NCBI GenBank assembly: GCA_963788055.1
Contig: CAWBFA010000002.1
Coordinates: 186,001-250,000, forward strand
DNA from: JACCTU01 sp963788055
GTDB lineage: Bacteria > Actinomycetota > Thermoleophilia > Gaiellales > Gaiellaceae
DNA: 64,000 bases
Direction: 5' to 3'
Shown piece after piece: positions 52,963-60,122 of the stretch. The notes under the pieces are model-generated. The model was given only the letters and a program-made list of their open reading frames with translations. It did no database searches and was not told where the DNA came from. Position numbers and translations under genes: made by a program. The number at the start of each line of letters is the position of its first letter. Position 1 is the stretch's first letter.

Positions 52963-52998
52963 TGCGGCCGAAGGCGGGCTTTGCCCGCCGGGAGGCCC
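52963..52998. repeat. Short hairpin repeat, copy C
   Basis: In the 126-base gap between rpoZ and coaBC: TGCGG, a few bases, a 7-bp stem with loop TTT (52973-52979 with 52983-52989), then GGGAG and C-rich bases. Copy D at 55318-55352 has the same flanks but a different stem that still pairs (GGCGGGC/GCCCGCC here, GCCGGGC/GCCCGGC there). It suggests a mobile or conserved palindromic element. Confidence 0.5.
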
Positions 52999-53047
52999 GG
53001 GGCGTCGAGGGTCAGCTAGCCAGAGCTACCGATCCGAAAGAGCGGAG

Positions 53048-53278
53048 CTATTTCGGATACGTGTACTTGATCATGCCCTGGGACGTTTCCTCCATGGCCA
53101 TGGTCAGGTAGTTCTTCGAGCGAGACTCGACGAGCGGCGGCGGGAAGTCCTCGTAGGTGCCCTCACCGAGCTGCTGGTAGTAGTTGTTGATCTGGCGAGC
53201 CCGCTTGGCTGCGACGATGACCAGCGCGTAGCGCGAGTCGACGTTGTCCAGGAGCTCATCGAGGCGTGGGTGGATCAC
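53048..53278 (-). CDS. rpoZ: DNA-directed RNA polymerase omega subunit
   Basis: A 76-residue subunit that helps assemble RNA polymerase. IHPRLDELLDNVDSRYALVI at the start and AAKRARQINNYY near residue 23 are the omega signatures, and the end NYLTMAMEETSQGMIKYTYP is the actinobacterial type. GTG 53278 overlaps the gmk stop as GTGA, the usual pairing of these genes. Confidence 0.96.
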   Translation of the reverse strand: MIHPRLDELLDNVDSRYALVIVAAKRARQINNYYQQLGEGTYEDFPPPLVESRSKNYLTMAMEETSQGMIKYTYPK

Positions 53279-53877
53279 GTCGGCATGGTAGCTGAAGCGC
53301 CATCCAGCGCCCGTCGGACGATGCCCGCAAGCTCCTCGGCGGCCCGGTCTATCTCGTCGTTCACGATCAGGTAATCGCACTGCTCGGCCTGGTCGAGCTG
53401 GCGGCGAGAGAGCGTGAGCCGCTCCTCGATCTCCCCCGCGCTCTCGGTGGCGCGCTCTCGTAGGCGTCGCTCGAGTTCCTCGAAGTCCGGCGCGTGGATG
53501 AAGAAGAGCATGGCATCCGGCACACGGCCCTTCACCGCGAGCGCGCCGTTCGGCTCGAGCTCGAGGAGGGGCGCGTTGCAGCGGTCGCGGATGCGGTCGA
53601 GCTCCGACCAGAGCGTCCCCGACCGCTGCCCCCACGGGAACGCGTAGTACTCGAGGAAATCGTCCTCGGCGAGCCGCCGGTCGAACTCCTCGTCGGAGAT
53701 GAACCAGTAGTGGACGCCGTCGATCTCCCCCGGACGGCGTTTTCGGGTCGTGGCGGACACCGCGAGCGCCAGCTCGGGGACCCGCTTGAGCAGCTCCTGC
53801 ACCAGCGTCCCCTTGCCGGCACCCGAGGTGCCGGTGATCACGAAGACCGGAGGAGACTTAGCGGTTCTTCCGGTCAC
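53275..53877 (-). CDS. gmk: Guanylate kinase
   Basis: Phosphorylates GMP to GDP. The 200-residue protein has P-loop ITGTSGAGKGTLVQ near residue 14, SATTRKRRPGEIDGVHYWF near 43 with the GMP-binding residues, and EYYAFPWGQRSGT near 75 in place of the usual Y-x-G-x-x-YGT. GTG 53877 is the chosen start. The longer open frame continues into the structured repeat. Its upstream gap to mihF is 147 bases and carries copy B of that repeat 14 bases before the start codon. Confidence 0.95.
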   Translation of the reverse strand: MTGRTAKSPPVFVITGTSGAGKGTLVQELLKRVPELALAVSATTRKRRPGEIDGVHYWFISDEEFDRRLAEDDFLEYYAFPWGQRSGTLWSELDRIRDRCNAPLLELEPNGALAVKGRVPDAMLFFIHAPDFEELERRLRERATESAGEIEERLTLSRRQLDQAEQCDYLIVNDEIDRAAEELAGIVRRALDGASATMPT

Positions 53878-53891
53878 GGTCGCGAGTCTCT

Positions 53892-53993
53892 GGGGCGCGA
53901 GCAGCAAGCGATGCAAGGACGCAGGGAGCGCTCGTACCCAAAGTGGTACGGGCGCGACTGAGGACGCGGCAGCGCGCCGTCTGATCGCGTTCC
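53892..53993 (+). ncRNA. Structured RNA-like repeat element, copy B
   Basis: Same architecture as copy A. P1: 53892-53900 with 53985-53993 (9 bp, two G-U). P2: 53908-53914 with 53969-53975 (6 of 7 paired). P3: 53928-53938 with 53945-53955 (11 bp, one U-G, loop CAAAGT). The 13-base internal-loop strands at 53915-53927 and 53956-53968 are identical to copy A, whereas most of P2 and the upper half of P3 have changed on both sides. All wobble pairs exist only if the + strand is the RNA. It lies between mihF and gmk, antisense to the operon. Confidence 0.6.
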
Positions 53994-54024
53994 GGAGGCC
54001 GCGCTCCGTGGCCGGGAGAGCCGC

Positions 54025-54354
54025 CTACCTGTTGAAGAGGCCAACGAGCTCCGACCGCTGCCGCTCCGACAGGCCGCCGACCGTCTTCGCCTGGCTGATC
54101 CGGGCCTGGTTCAGGAATCGTGCGGCCTTCACGCGGCCGAACTTCGGGACGGCCATCAGGATGTCGAACACCTTGGCCGTCTCGACGTACTCGGGCGGGT
54201 TGCGCAGGATGGAGTCGATGCGCACGTGTCCGTCCTTGAGATCCTTCTTGAGCCTCGCCCGCTTGACCCGGATGTCGTTCGCCCGCTTGAGTGCCTCCAT
54301 GCGCTGATCGAGTGAACGCAGGGGTGCTTGCGCCTGGGTCTTGGGCGAGACCAT
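54025..54354 (-). CDS. mihF: Actinobacterial integration host factor (mIHF)
   Basis: A 109-residue nucleoid-associated DNA-binding protein of the actinobacterial mIHF type, unrelated to HU-like IHF. Features are a basic first helix (RSLDQRMEALKRANDIRVKRARLKKDL), then GHVRIDSILRNPPEYVETAKVFDILMAVPKFGRVKAARFL, and the H2TH-like end with SERQRSEL. ATG 54354. In most Actinobacteria it lies directly before gmk and after the pyr genes, as here; pyrF, usually between, is absent from this position. Confidence 0.95.
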   Translation of the reverse strand: MVSPKTQAQAPLRSLDQRMEALKRANDIRVKRARLKKDLKDGHVRIDSILRNPPEYVETAKVFDILMAVPKFGRVKAARFLNQARISQAKTVGGLSERQRSELVGLFNR

Positions 54355-54421
54355 GGCGCGGGAGTTTAACAAGTCGTCCGAGCACTGCAACCTCGGTCGG
54401 AGCGGGTGATTTCCGGTTCGA

Positions 54422-55291
54422 CTATCGAACGCGCACGTGCGCGTCGGCGCGCTGTCCCGCATCGGTCCAGTGCGCGATTCCGCGTGCGTCGTGCGCGGAC
54501 TCGAAGCCTCGCGCGCTCCGCTCGACATCGAGTTCGGCTCGGATGCGCGCGGGCGCGTCCGGATCGGCGAACAACACTGTTCCAAGCGCGACGGCCGACG
54601 CCCCCGCGGCGATCAGCTCGAGCGCGTCGCGCCCGGAGCAGACGCCGCCCATCCCGACGATCGGGACGGTTGTTGCGCGCGCACACGCGTAGACCGCGGC
54701 GAGCGCGATCGGCTTCAGCGCCGGGCCCGAGTAGCCGCCCGCTCCGCGATCGAGCGTCGGCCGGAGCGTCCGCTCGTCGAGCAAGAGGCCGCGGATCGTG
54801 TTCACGAGCGAGAGCCCGTCGGCTCCGGCCGCCTCCACCGCGCGCGCGGTCTCTGCGACGTCCCAGGCCGCCGGCGAGAGCTTCGCGTAGAGCGGCAGGG
54901 CGGTCGCGGCCCGGCACGCCGCGACGATCTCGGCCGCCGACTCGGGCGCTTCGTCGACGTTCGGGCAGGAGAGATTGAGCTCGATCGTCACGTCGTCGAG
55001 CGCCGCGCAGGTCTCCGCGTACTCGTCGGCCGCGAACCCGCCGACGGACACCCAGAGCGGGACGCCGAGCTCGCGCAGCCGCGGCAGCACGTCGTCGAGG
55101 AACCTGTTGCGGCCCGGATTGGCGAGGCCGATCGCGTTCAGCATCCCGTGCTCGGTCTCGGCGATCCGAACGGGCGGGTTGCCGTCGCGCGGCAGCGGCG
55201 TGATCGTTTTCGTCACGAACGCGTCAAGTTCGCGCGCGACCTCCGGCGCAGTAAGCGCGTCCAAACAACCCGATGCATTGAGGATCAGCAT
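54422..55291 (-). CDS. pyrD: Dihydroorotate dehydrogenase, class 1B catalytic subunit
   Basis: Oxidises dihydroorotate to orotate, passing electrons to PyrK. The 289-residue FMN protein has LNASGCLDAL at the start, the NAIGLANPG loop near residue 50, the catalytic Cys in ELNLSCPNVDE near 107, LYAKLSP (FMN-binding Lys), SLVNTIRG near 160, GAGGYSGPALKPIAL, and VGMGGVCSGRDALE. ATG 55291 shares one base with the pyrK TGA. Its presence next to pyrK identifies the NAD-linked 1B type. Confidence 0.95.
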   Translation of the reverse strand: MLILNASGCLDALTAPEVARELDAFVTKTITPLPRDGNPPVRIAETEHGMLNAIGLANPGRNRFLDDVLPRLRELGVPLWVSVGGFAADEYAETCAALDDVTIELNLSCPNVDEAPESAAEIVAACRAATALPLYAKLSPAAWDVAETARAVEAAGADGLSLVNTIRGLLLDERTLRPTLDRGAGGYSGPALKPIALAAVYACARATTVPIVGMGGVCSGRDALELIAAGASAVALGTVLFADPDAPARIRAELDVERSARGFESAHDARGIAHWTDAGQRADAHVRVR

Positions 55292-56070
55292 CAGTGCTCG
55301 ATCGAGGCAACCCCGGTTGCGGGCGGAGCCGGGCTCTGCCCGGCGGGAGCCCAAGAGACAGACGCATCGCCACTGCGGGGAAAGAGGGGGCTCGTGGGGG
55401 AACCACGGGTTCCCCCACGTTGAAGGACCGGTCCTTCAACGCAGAGACGCTTCCATTCGCCGCCGATCTCGACGGCGCAGCCGTAGCACGCGCCGTAGCC
55501 GCAGGCCATCGGCGCCTCCCAGGCCAACTGCGCGTCGGGCGCGAGCGAGCGCACCGCCTCGAGCATCGGCTCGGGCCCGCACGCGAACACGTCGTGGCCC
55601 TCGGGCATCGCCTCGGTGACGTACGTCGGCTCGATCACGACCTCGGCGTTCGGAACCAAGGCAGCCGCTTCGGCGTGCCATTCCGACCGGAAACCGAGAA
55701 CCGCGGGCGGTCGGCCGAGCCGCTCGGAGAGGAAGGGCAGCGGCGCAATTCCGATCCCGCCGCCCACGAGCAGCGGGCGGTCGATGTCGAGCCGAAAACC
55801 GTTGCCGAGCGGGCCGAACACGTGAGTCCCGTCGCCGGGCTCGAGCGCGCAGAGCACGCGGGTCCCCGGGCCGATCGGGTCGATCAGAAACGCGAGCTCG
55901 CCCGGCGGCGCCAGGCAGACCGACATCGGCCGCGGCAGCACGCGACCGGGCGCCTCGAGCATGAAGAACTGTCCGGGAGTGCCAGCGTCGAGCGCGCCGC
56001 GCTCGACGCGGATCAGCGAGTAAGGGCCGAGCTGCTCGTTCCCGACGACGTTAAGCCGAGCGCGCTTCAT
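55291..56070 (-). CDS. pyrK: Dihydroorotate dehydrogenase electron transfer subunit
   Basis: FAD and 2Fe-2S protein linking PyrD to NAD. The 259-residue product has PGQFFMLEAPGRVLPRPMSV (FAD site) near residue 32, GPLGNGF, LLVGGGIGIAPL (NAD-binding) near 100, VFACGPEPML near 170, and the cluster cysteines in MACGYGACYGCAV plus RLCVEGP. About 50 residues follow that last Cys where the family normally ends within 10-15. This tail is encoded by the hairpin-rich stretch 55318-55440. ATG 56070 overlaps carB by 20 bases. Confidence 0.94.
   Translation of the reverse strand: MKRARLNVVGNEQLGPYSLIRVERGALDAGTPGQFFMLEAPGRVLPRPMSVCLAPPGELAFLIDPIGPGTRVLCALEPGDGTHVFGPLGNGFRLDIDRPLLVGGGIGIAPLPFLSERLGRPPAVLGFRSEWHAEAAALVPNAEVVIEPTYVTEAMPEGHDVFACGPEPMLEAVRSLAPDAQLAWEAPMACGYGACYGCAVEIGGEWKRLCVEGPVLQRGGTRGSPTSPLFPRSGDASVSWAPAGQSPAPPATGVASIEH
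55318..55352. repeat. Short hairpin repeat, copy D, inside the end of pyrK
   Basis: TGCGG flank, 7-bp stem with loop TCT (55328-55334 with 55338-55344), then GGGAGC. It aligns over about 35 bases with copy C at 52963-52998, and the stem differs by compensating changes. Here it lies inside the C-terminal coding part of pyrK, just before pyrD. Confidence 0.5.
55393..55440. repeat. Two adjacent perfect palindromes in the end of pyrK
   Basis: A 12-bp perfect stem with a 3-base loop (55393-55404 with 55408-55419) directly abuts a 22-base perfect palindrome (55419-55440). Both are within the pyrK frame; the palindrome covers the codons for the conserved VEGPVL residues. Together with copy D this makes three strong hairpins in 125 bases before pyrD. 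Confidence 0.6.
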
Positions 56071-59000
56071 CGATGCGCTCCTGCAGCGACTTGGCGATCT
56101 CGGTGCGCGCATGGGCGATCGCGTGGACAGCGGCGGACGCACCAGAGAGCGTCGTGATGCACGGCACGCGCGCGACGAGCGCGGCCTCGCGGATCGCGTA
56201 ACCGTCGGTGCGAGCGCCGCGGCCTTGCGGCGTGTTGACGACGAGGTCGACCTTTCCTTTCCGAATCTGATCGACGACCGTGCGTCCCTTGTCGACCACC
56301 TCGACGTCGAGACCGGCGCCCGCGAGCGTGCGCGCGGTGCCGGAGGTCGCGGTGAGCTTGAAGCCGAGACCCGCGAGCGCAGCCGCGACCGGCACGGCGT
56401 TCTGCTTGTCGGAGTCGCGAACGGTGAGGAACGCGATGCCGCTCGTCGGCAGTCGGCGGCCGGCAGCACGCTCGGCTTTCGCGAACGCAGTCGGCAGGTC
56501 GCCGGCGGTTGCCATCACTTCGCCGGTCGAGCGCATCTCCGGGCCGAGGATCGGGTCGGCGCCGGGGAAGCGGTGGAACGGGAGCACGGCTGCTTTGACG
56601 CTCACCTCGTGCGGCGTCGCGCGTCGCGGCAGACCGAGCTCGGCGATCGTCTTGCCGGCCGCGAGCCGGCAGGCGGCGTCGACGAGGTTCACGCCCGTCG
56701 CCTTGTTCACGAACGGCACCGTGCGCGACGCGCGCGGGTTCACCTCGAGGACGTACACCTCACGACCGGCGATCGCGAGCTGGACGTTCAGGAGACCGAC
56801 GACTCCGAGCGCCGGCCCCAGCCTCCGCACGAACGCGTCGACGTCGGCTGCCTGCTGCGGGGTCAGCGACTGCGCCGGCAGGACGCACGCCGAGTCGCCG
56901 GAGTGCACGCCCGCCTCCTCGACGTGCTGCATGACCGCGCCGACGTACGTCTCGTGCCCGTCACACACAGCGTCGACGTCGATCTCGATCGCGTTCTCGA
57001 GGAAGCGATCGACGAGAACCTTCCCCTCGACCGACGCGATCGCATCGCGCACTTGGCCTTCGTCGTAGCAGACGCGCATCGCGCGGCCGCCGAGCACGTA
57101 CGATGGCCGGACGAGCACCGGGTAGCCGACCCGCTCGGCGACCTCGACCGCCTCGTCGGCCGCTTCGGCCATCCCCCACGCCGGGCACTGCACGCCGAGC
57201 CGGTCCGCGAGCGCGGCGAAGCGCTCCCGGTCCTCCGCGAGGTCGACCGCGTCGAACGGCGTGCCGAGGATCGTGAAGCCGGCGCGTTCGATCGCCCGTG
57301 CGAGCTTGAGCGGTGTCTGGCCGCCGAACTGGATCACGACGCCGACCGGCTGCTCACGCTCGAGCACCGCGAGCACCTCCTCGGTCCCGAGCGGCTCGAA
57401 GTAGAGACGGTCGGAGGTGTCGTAGTCCGTGGAGACCGTCTCCGGGTTGCAGTTGACCATCACGGCCTCGTAGCCGAGCTCCCGGAACGCCTGTGCGGCG
57501 TGCACGCAGCAGTAGTCGAACTCGATCCCCTGGCCGATCCGGTTCGGGCCCGAACCGAGGATCACCACGGAGCGGCCGGGCTCCGGGGGCGCCTCGTCGG
57601 CCTCGCCCCAGGTCGAGTAGAGGTAGTTCGACCCCGCCTCGACCTCGCCGGCGCACGAGTCCACCCGGCGAAAAGCGGGCCTGACGGCCCACGCTTTTCG
57701 CCGGGAGCGAGCTTCGTGCTCGCTTGCCCCGCACGCGCTCGCGATCTCCGCATCGGAGAGACCGAGCCGCTTCAGCCGGAGCCAGTCGGCCTCGACGAGA
57801 TCGTCCAGCGAGCCCAGACGCGCGAGCATGTCGCGGACACGCTCGAGCTCGGCGACGAACCACGGGTGCATGTTCTCCGGCGTCCACTCGTCGTCGATCT
57901 CGCGCGAGCGTTTCGCCTTGAGGTACGCCTCGGTGAACGTCCGGCCGATGCCCATCGTCTCCCCCACGCTCTTCATCTGCGTCCCGAGGGTGCGGTCGGC
58001 GCCTGGGAACTTCTCGAACGCGAAGCGAGGGAACTTGACCACGACGTAGTCGAGCGTCGGCTCGAAGCTCGCCGGCGTCGTCTTCGTCAGGTCGTTGGGG
58101 ATCTCGTCGAGCGTGTAGCCGACGGCGAGCTTCGCCGCGACCTTGGCGATCGGGTAGCCGGTCGCCTTCGAGGCAAGCGCAGAGGAGCGTGACACGCGTG
58201 GATTCATCTCGATCACGCGCAGATCGCCGGTGTCGCGGTTGCGCGCGAACTGGATGTTCGAGCCGCCCGACTCGATGCCGACGGCGCGTACGATCGCGGC
58301 GGCTGCGTCACGGAGTTCCTGGTACGCGTGGTCGGAGAGCGTCATCTGCGGCGCGACTGTGACCGAGTCACCGGTGTGGACGCCCATCGGGTCGAGGTTC
58401 TCGATCGAACAGACGATCACGACGTTGTCCTTCTTGTCGCGCATCACCTCGAGCTCGAACTCGTCCCAGCCGCGAATCGACTCCTCGACGAGGACCTGGT
58501 CGACGGGAGACTCCCGGAGGCCGGCTTCGACCCGGCGACCGAGCTCTTCTCTCGTCTCCGCGAAACCACCGCCGTGGCCGCCGAGCGTGAAGGCCGGGCG
58601 GACGACCGCAGGCAGCGAGATCCCGCCGAGCTGGTCGGGCCCGGTGACGATCTTCGACTTCGGGGTCTGGAGACCGCAGCTCTGAACCGCGTCGCGGAAA
58701 AGCTCTCGGTCCTCGGCGCGGCGGATCACGTCGAGCGGCGCTCCGATCAGCTCGATCCCGAGCGCGTCGAGCAGTCCGTCTTCTGCGAGCGCCGTGGCGA
58801 GGTTGAGGCCGGTCTGGCCGCCCATCGTCGGTAGCAGCGCGTCGGGTCGCTCGCGGCCGAGCACGTCGGCGACTCCCTCCACGTCGAGAGGCTCGATGTA
58901 CGTGCGGTCGGCGAAGCCGGGGTCGGTCATGATCGTCGCGGGGTTGGAGTTGACGACGATCGTGCGGAAGCCGTCCTCGCGCAGCACCTTCAGCGCCTGC

Positions 59001-59092
59001 GAGCCCGAGTAATCGAACTCGCACGCCTGACCGATCACGATCGGCCCCGACCCGATCAGGCAGATCGACTTCAGGTCGTGTCTACGCGGCAA
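56051..59092 (-). CDS. carB: Carbamoyl-phosphate synthase large subunit
   Basis: Makes carbamoyl phosphate for pyrimidine and arginine synthesis. The 1013-residue protein has two ATP-grasp halves (GSGPIVIGQACEFDYSG at the start and GSGPNRIGQGIEFDYCC near residue 510), both with ENLDPMGVHTGDS- or HVEEAGVHSGDS-like metal loops, and the C-terminal MGS-like allosteric domain (LTATSGTARTLAGAGLDVE). It is about 60 residues shorter than the E. coli subunit. TTG 59092 overlaps carA by 11 bases. A 42-base inverted repeat lies in the linker coding region. Confidence 0.96.
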   Translation of the reverse strand: MPRRHDLKSICLIGSGPIVIGQACEFDYSGSQALKVLREDGFRTIVVNSNPATIMTDPGFADRTYIEPLDVEGVADVLGRERPDALLPTMGGQTGLNLATALAEDGLLDALGIELIGAPLDVIRRAEDRELFRDAVQSCGLQTPKSKIVTGPDQLGGISLPAVVRPAFTLGGHGGGFAETREELGRRVEAGLRESPVDQVLVEESIRGWDEFELEVMRDKKDNVVIVCSIENLDPMGVHTGDSVTVAPQMTLSDHAYQELRDAAAAIVRAVGIESGGSNIQFARNRDTGDLRVIEMNPRVSRSSALASKATGYPIAKVAAKLAVGYTLDEIPNDLTKTTPASFEPTLDYVVVKFPRFAFEKFPGADRTLGTQMKSVGETMGIGRTFTEAYLKAKRSREIDDEWTPENMHPWFVAELERVRDMLARLGSLDDLVEADWLRLKRLGLSDAEIASACGASEHEARSRRKAWAVRPAFRRVDSCAGEVEAGSNYLYSTWGEADEAPPEPGRSVVILGSGPNRIGQGIEFDYCCVHAAQAFRELGYEAVMVNCNPETVSTDYDTSDRLYFEPLGTEEVLAVLEREQPVGVVIQFGGQTPLKLARAIERAGFTILGTPFDAVDLAEDRERFAALADRLGVQCPAWGMAEAADEAVEVAERVGYPVLVRPSYVLGGRAMRVCYDEGQVRDAIASVEGKVLVDRFLENAIEIDVDAVCDGHETYVGAVMQHVEEAGVHSGDSACVLPAQSLTPQQAADVDAFVRRLGPALGVVGLLNVQLAIAGREVYVLEVNPRASRTVPFVNKATGVNLVDAACRLAAGKTIAELGLPRRATPHEVSVKAAVLPFHRFPGADPILGPEMRSTGEVMATAGDLPTAFAKAERAAGRRLPTSGIAFLTVRDSDKQNAVPVAAALAGLGFKLTATSGTARTLAGAGLDVEVVDKGRTVVDQIRKGKVDLVVNTPQGRGARTDGYAIREAALVARVPCITTLSGASAAVHAIAHARTEIAKSLQERIDEARSA
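57664..57705. repeat. Long inverted repeat inside carB, copy E of hairpin type
   Basis: A perfect 14-bp stem (57664-57677 with 57692-57705) plus an inner 4-bp stem, followed by AG, so that GGGAG straddles the end of the repeat as in copies C and D. It is followed by a further 7-bp hairpin (57708-57725 region). The DNA is translated in frame and encodes the Arg-rich linker ARSRRKAWAVRPAFRRVDS between the two halves of CarB. Confidence 0.55.
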
Positions 59093-60122
59093 CCGAGCTC
59101 AGCTCCTCGATCCACTTGCTGATGATCGGCCACGCATCGTGCGGGCCGGGTCCCGCCTCGGGGTGGAACTGCACCGAGCGGGCGCGCAGCTCCGGAAACT
59201 CGAAGCCCTCGACGGTGTCGTCGTACAGCGAGACGTGGGTCGCCTCCTTCTCGTCGGTCGGCGCGACGGCGAACCCGTGGTTCTGGCTCGTGACGAGGAC
59301 CTTGCCGGTCGCGCGCTCGAGCACCGGGTGGTTCGCGCCGCGGTGGCCGAAGCGGAGCTTGTACGTCTCGTGGCCCGTCGCAAGTCCCAGCAGCTGATGG
59401 CCGAGGCAGATACCGAGCACCGGCACACGGCCGAGCAGCTCGCGCAGCACCGCAACCTCGTCCGTGAGCGGCTCCGGATCGCCGGGCCCGTTCGTCAGCA
59501 TCACGCCGTCGAACTGCGCGAGCTCGTCCGCCGACACGTCGTGCGGGAAGACGGTCACGGCCGCGCCTGCACCGGCGAGCCGCCGCAGGATCGAGCGCTT
59601 GCAGCCGTAGTCGACGACCGCGACCCGCGCGCGTCCGACCTCGGAGTAGACGTACGGCTCAGGCGTCGAGACTGCGTGGACGAGCGCACGGCCGGCCATC
59701 GGCGGCTGCTCGTCGATCGCACGCTGGACCTCGTCGAGCGACGCGTCACCGGAGACGACCGCCGCGCGCATCGCGCCGGCCTCGCGCAGCTTCAGCACGA
59801 GGCTGCGTGTGTCGAGCCCGGAGAGCGCGACGATCCCGCGTTCGTGCAGCCAGTCGGTCCAGGCAGGCCCGCGCGCCTCGCGCATCAGCACGGCGCGCGC
59901 GTGCGGCCGCTTCGATTCGGAGCGGCCGTCGGCGACGCCGTAGTTGCCGACCATCGGCGCGGTGAAGCAGACGAGCTGCTCCGCGTAGCTCGGGTCGGTC
60001 ACCACCTCCTGGTACCCGGTCATCGCGGTCGTGAAGACGGCCTCGCCGAACACGAAGCCCTCGGCGGCGACCGACTCGCCGCGAAAGACCGTTCCGTCCT
60101 CGAGCGCGAGGAAGCCCGTCAT
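59082..60122 (-). CDS. carA: Carbamoyl-phosphate synthase small subunit
   Basis: Glutamine amidotransferase subunit that feeds ammonia to CarB. The 346-residue protein has GFLALEDGTVFRGES at the start, FTTAMTGYQEVVTDPSYA, the class I amidotransferase triad Cys in PVLGICLGHQLLGLA near residue 240 and the His and Glu of VQFHPEAGPGPHD near 324, and NHGFAV between. ATG 60122 overlaps the pyrC stop as ATGA. Length is slightly below the E. coli subunit. Confidence 0.96.
   Translation of the reverse strand: MTGFLALEDGTVFRGESVAAEGFVFGEAVFTTAMTGYQEVVTDPSYAEQLVCFTAPMVGNYGVADGRSESKRPHARAVLMREARGPAWTDWLHERGIVALSGLDTRSLVLKLREAGAMRAAVVSGDASLDEVQRAIDEQPPMAGRALVHAVSTPEPYVYSEVGRARVAVVDYGCKRSILRRLAGAGAAVTVFPHDVSADELAQFDGVMLTNGPGDPEPLTDEVAVLRELLGRVPVLGICLGHQLLGLATGHETYKLRFGHRGANHPVLERATGKVLVTSQNHGFAVAPTDEKEATHVSLYDDTVEGFEFPELRARSVQFHPEAGPGPHDAWPIISKWIEELSSVAA

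Noticed and set aside
57664..57705. carB hairpin as a transcription terminator
   Set aside because: It lies within an uninterrupted essential reading frame and has no T-run, so termination there would be lethal to CarB expression.
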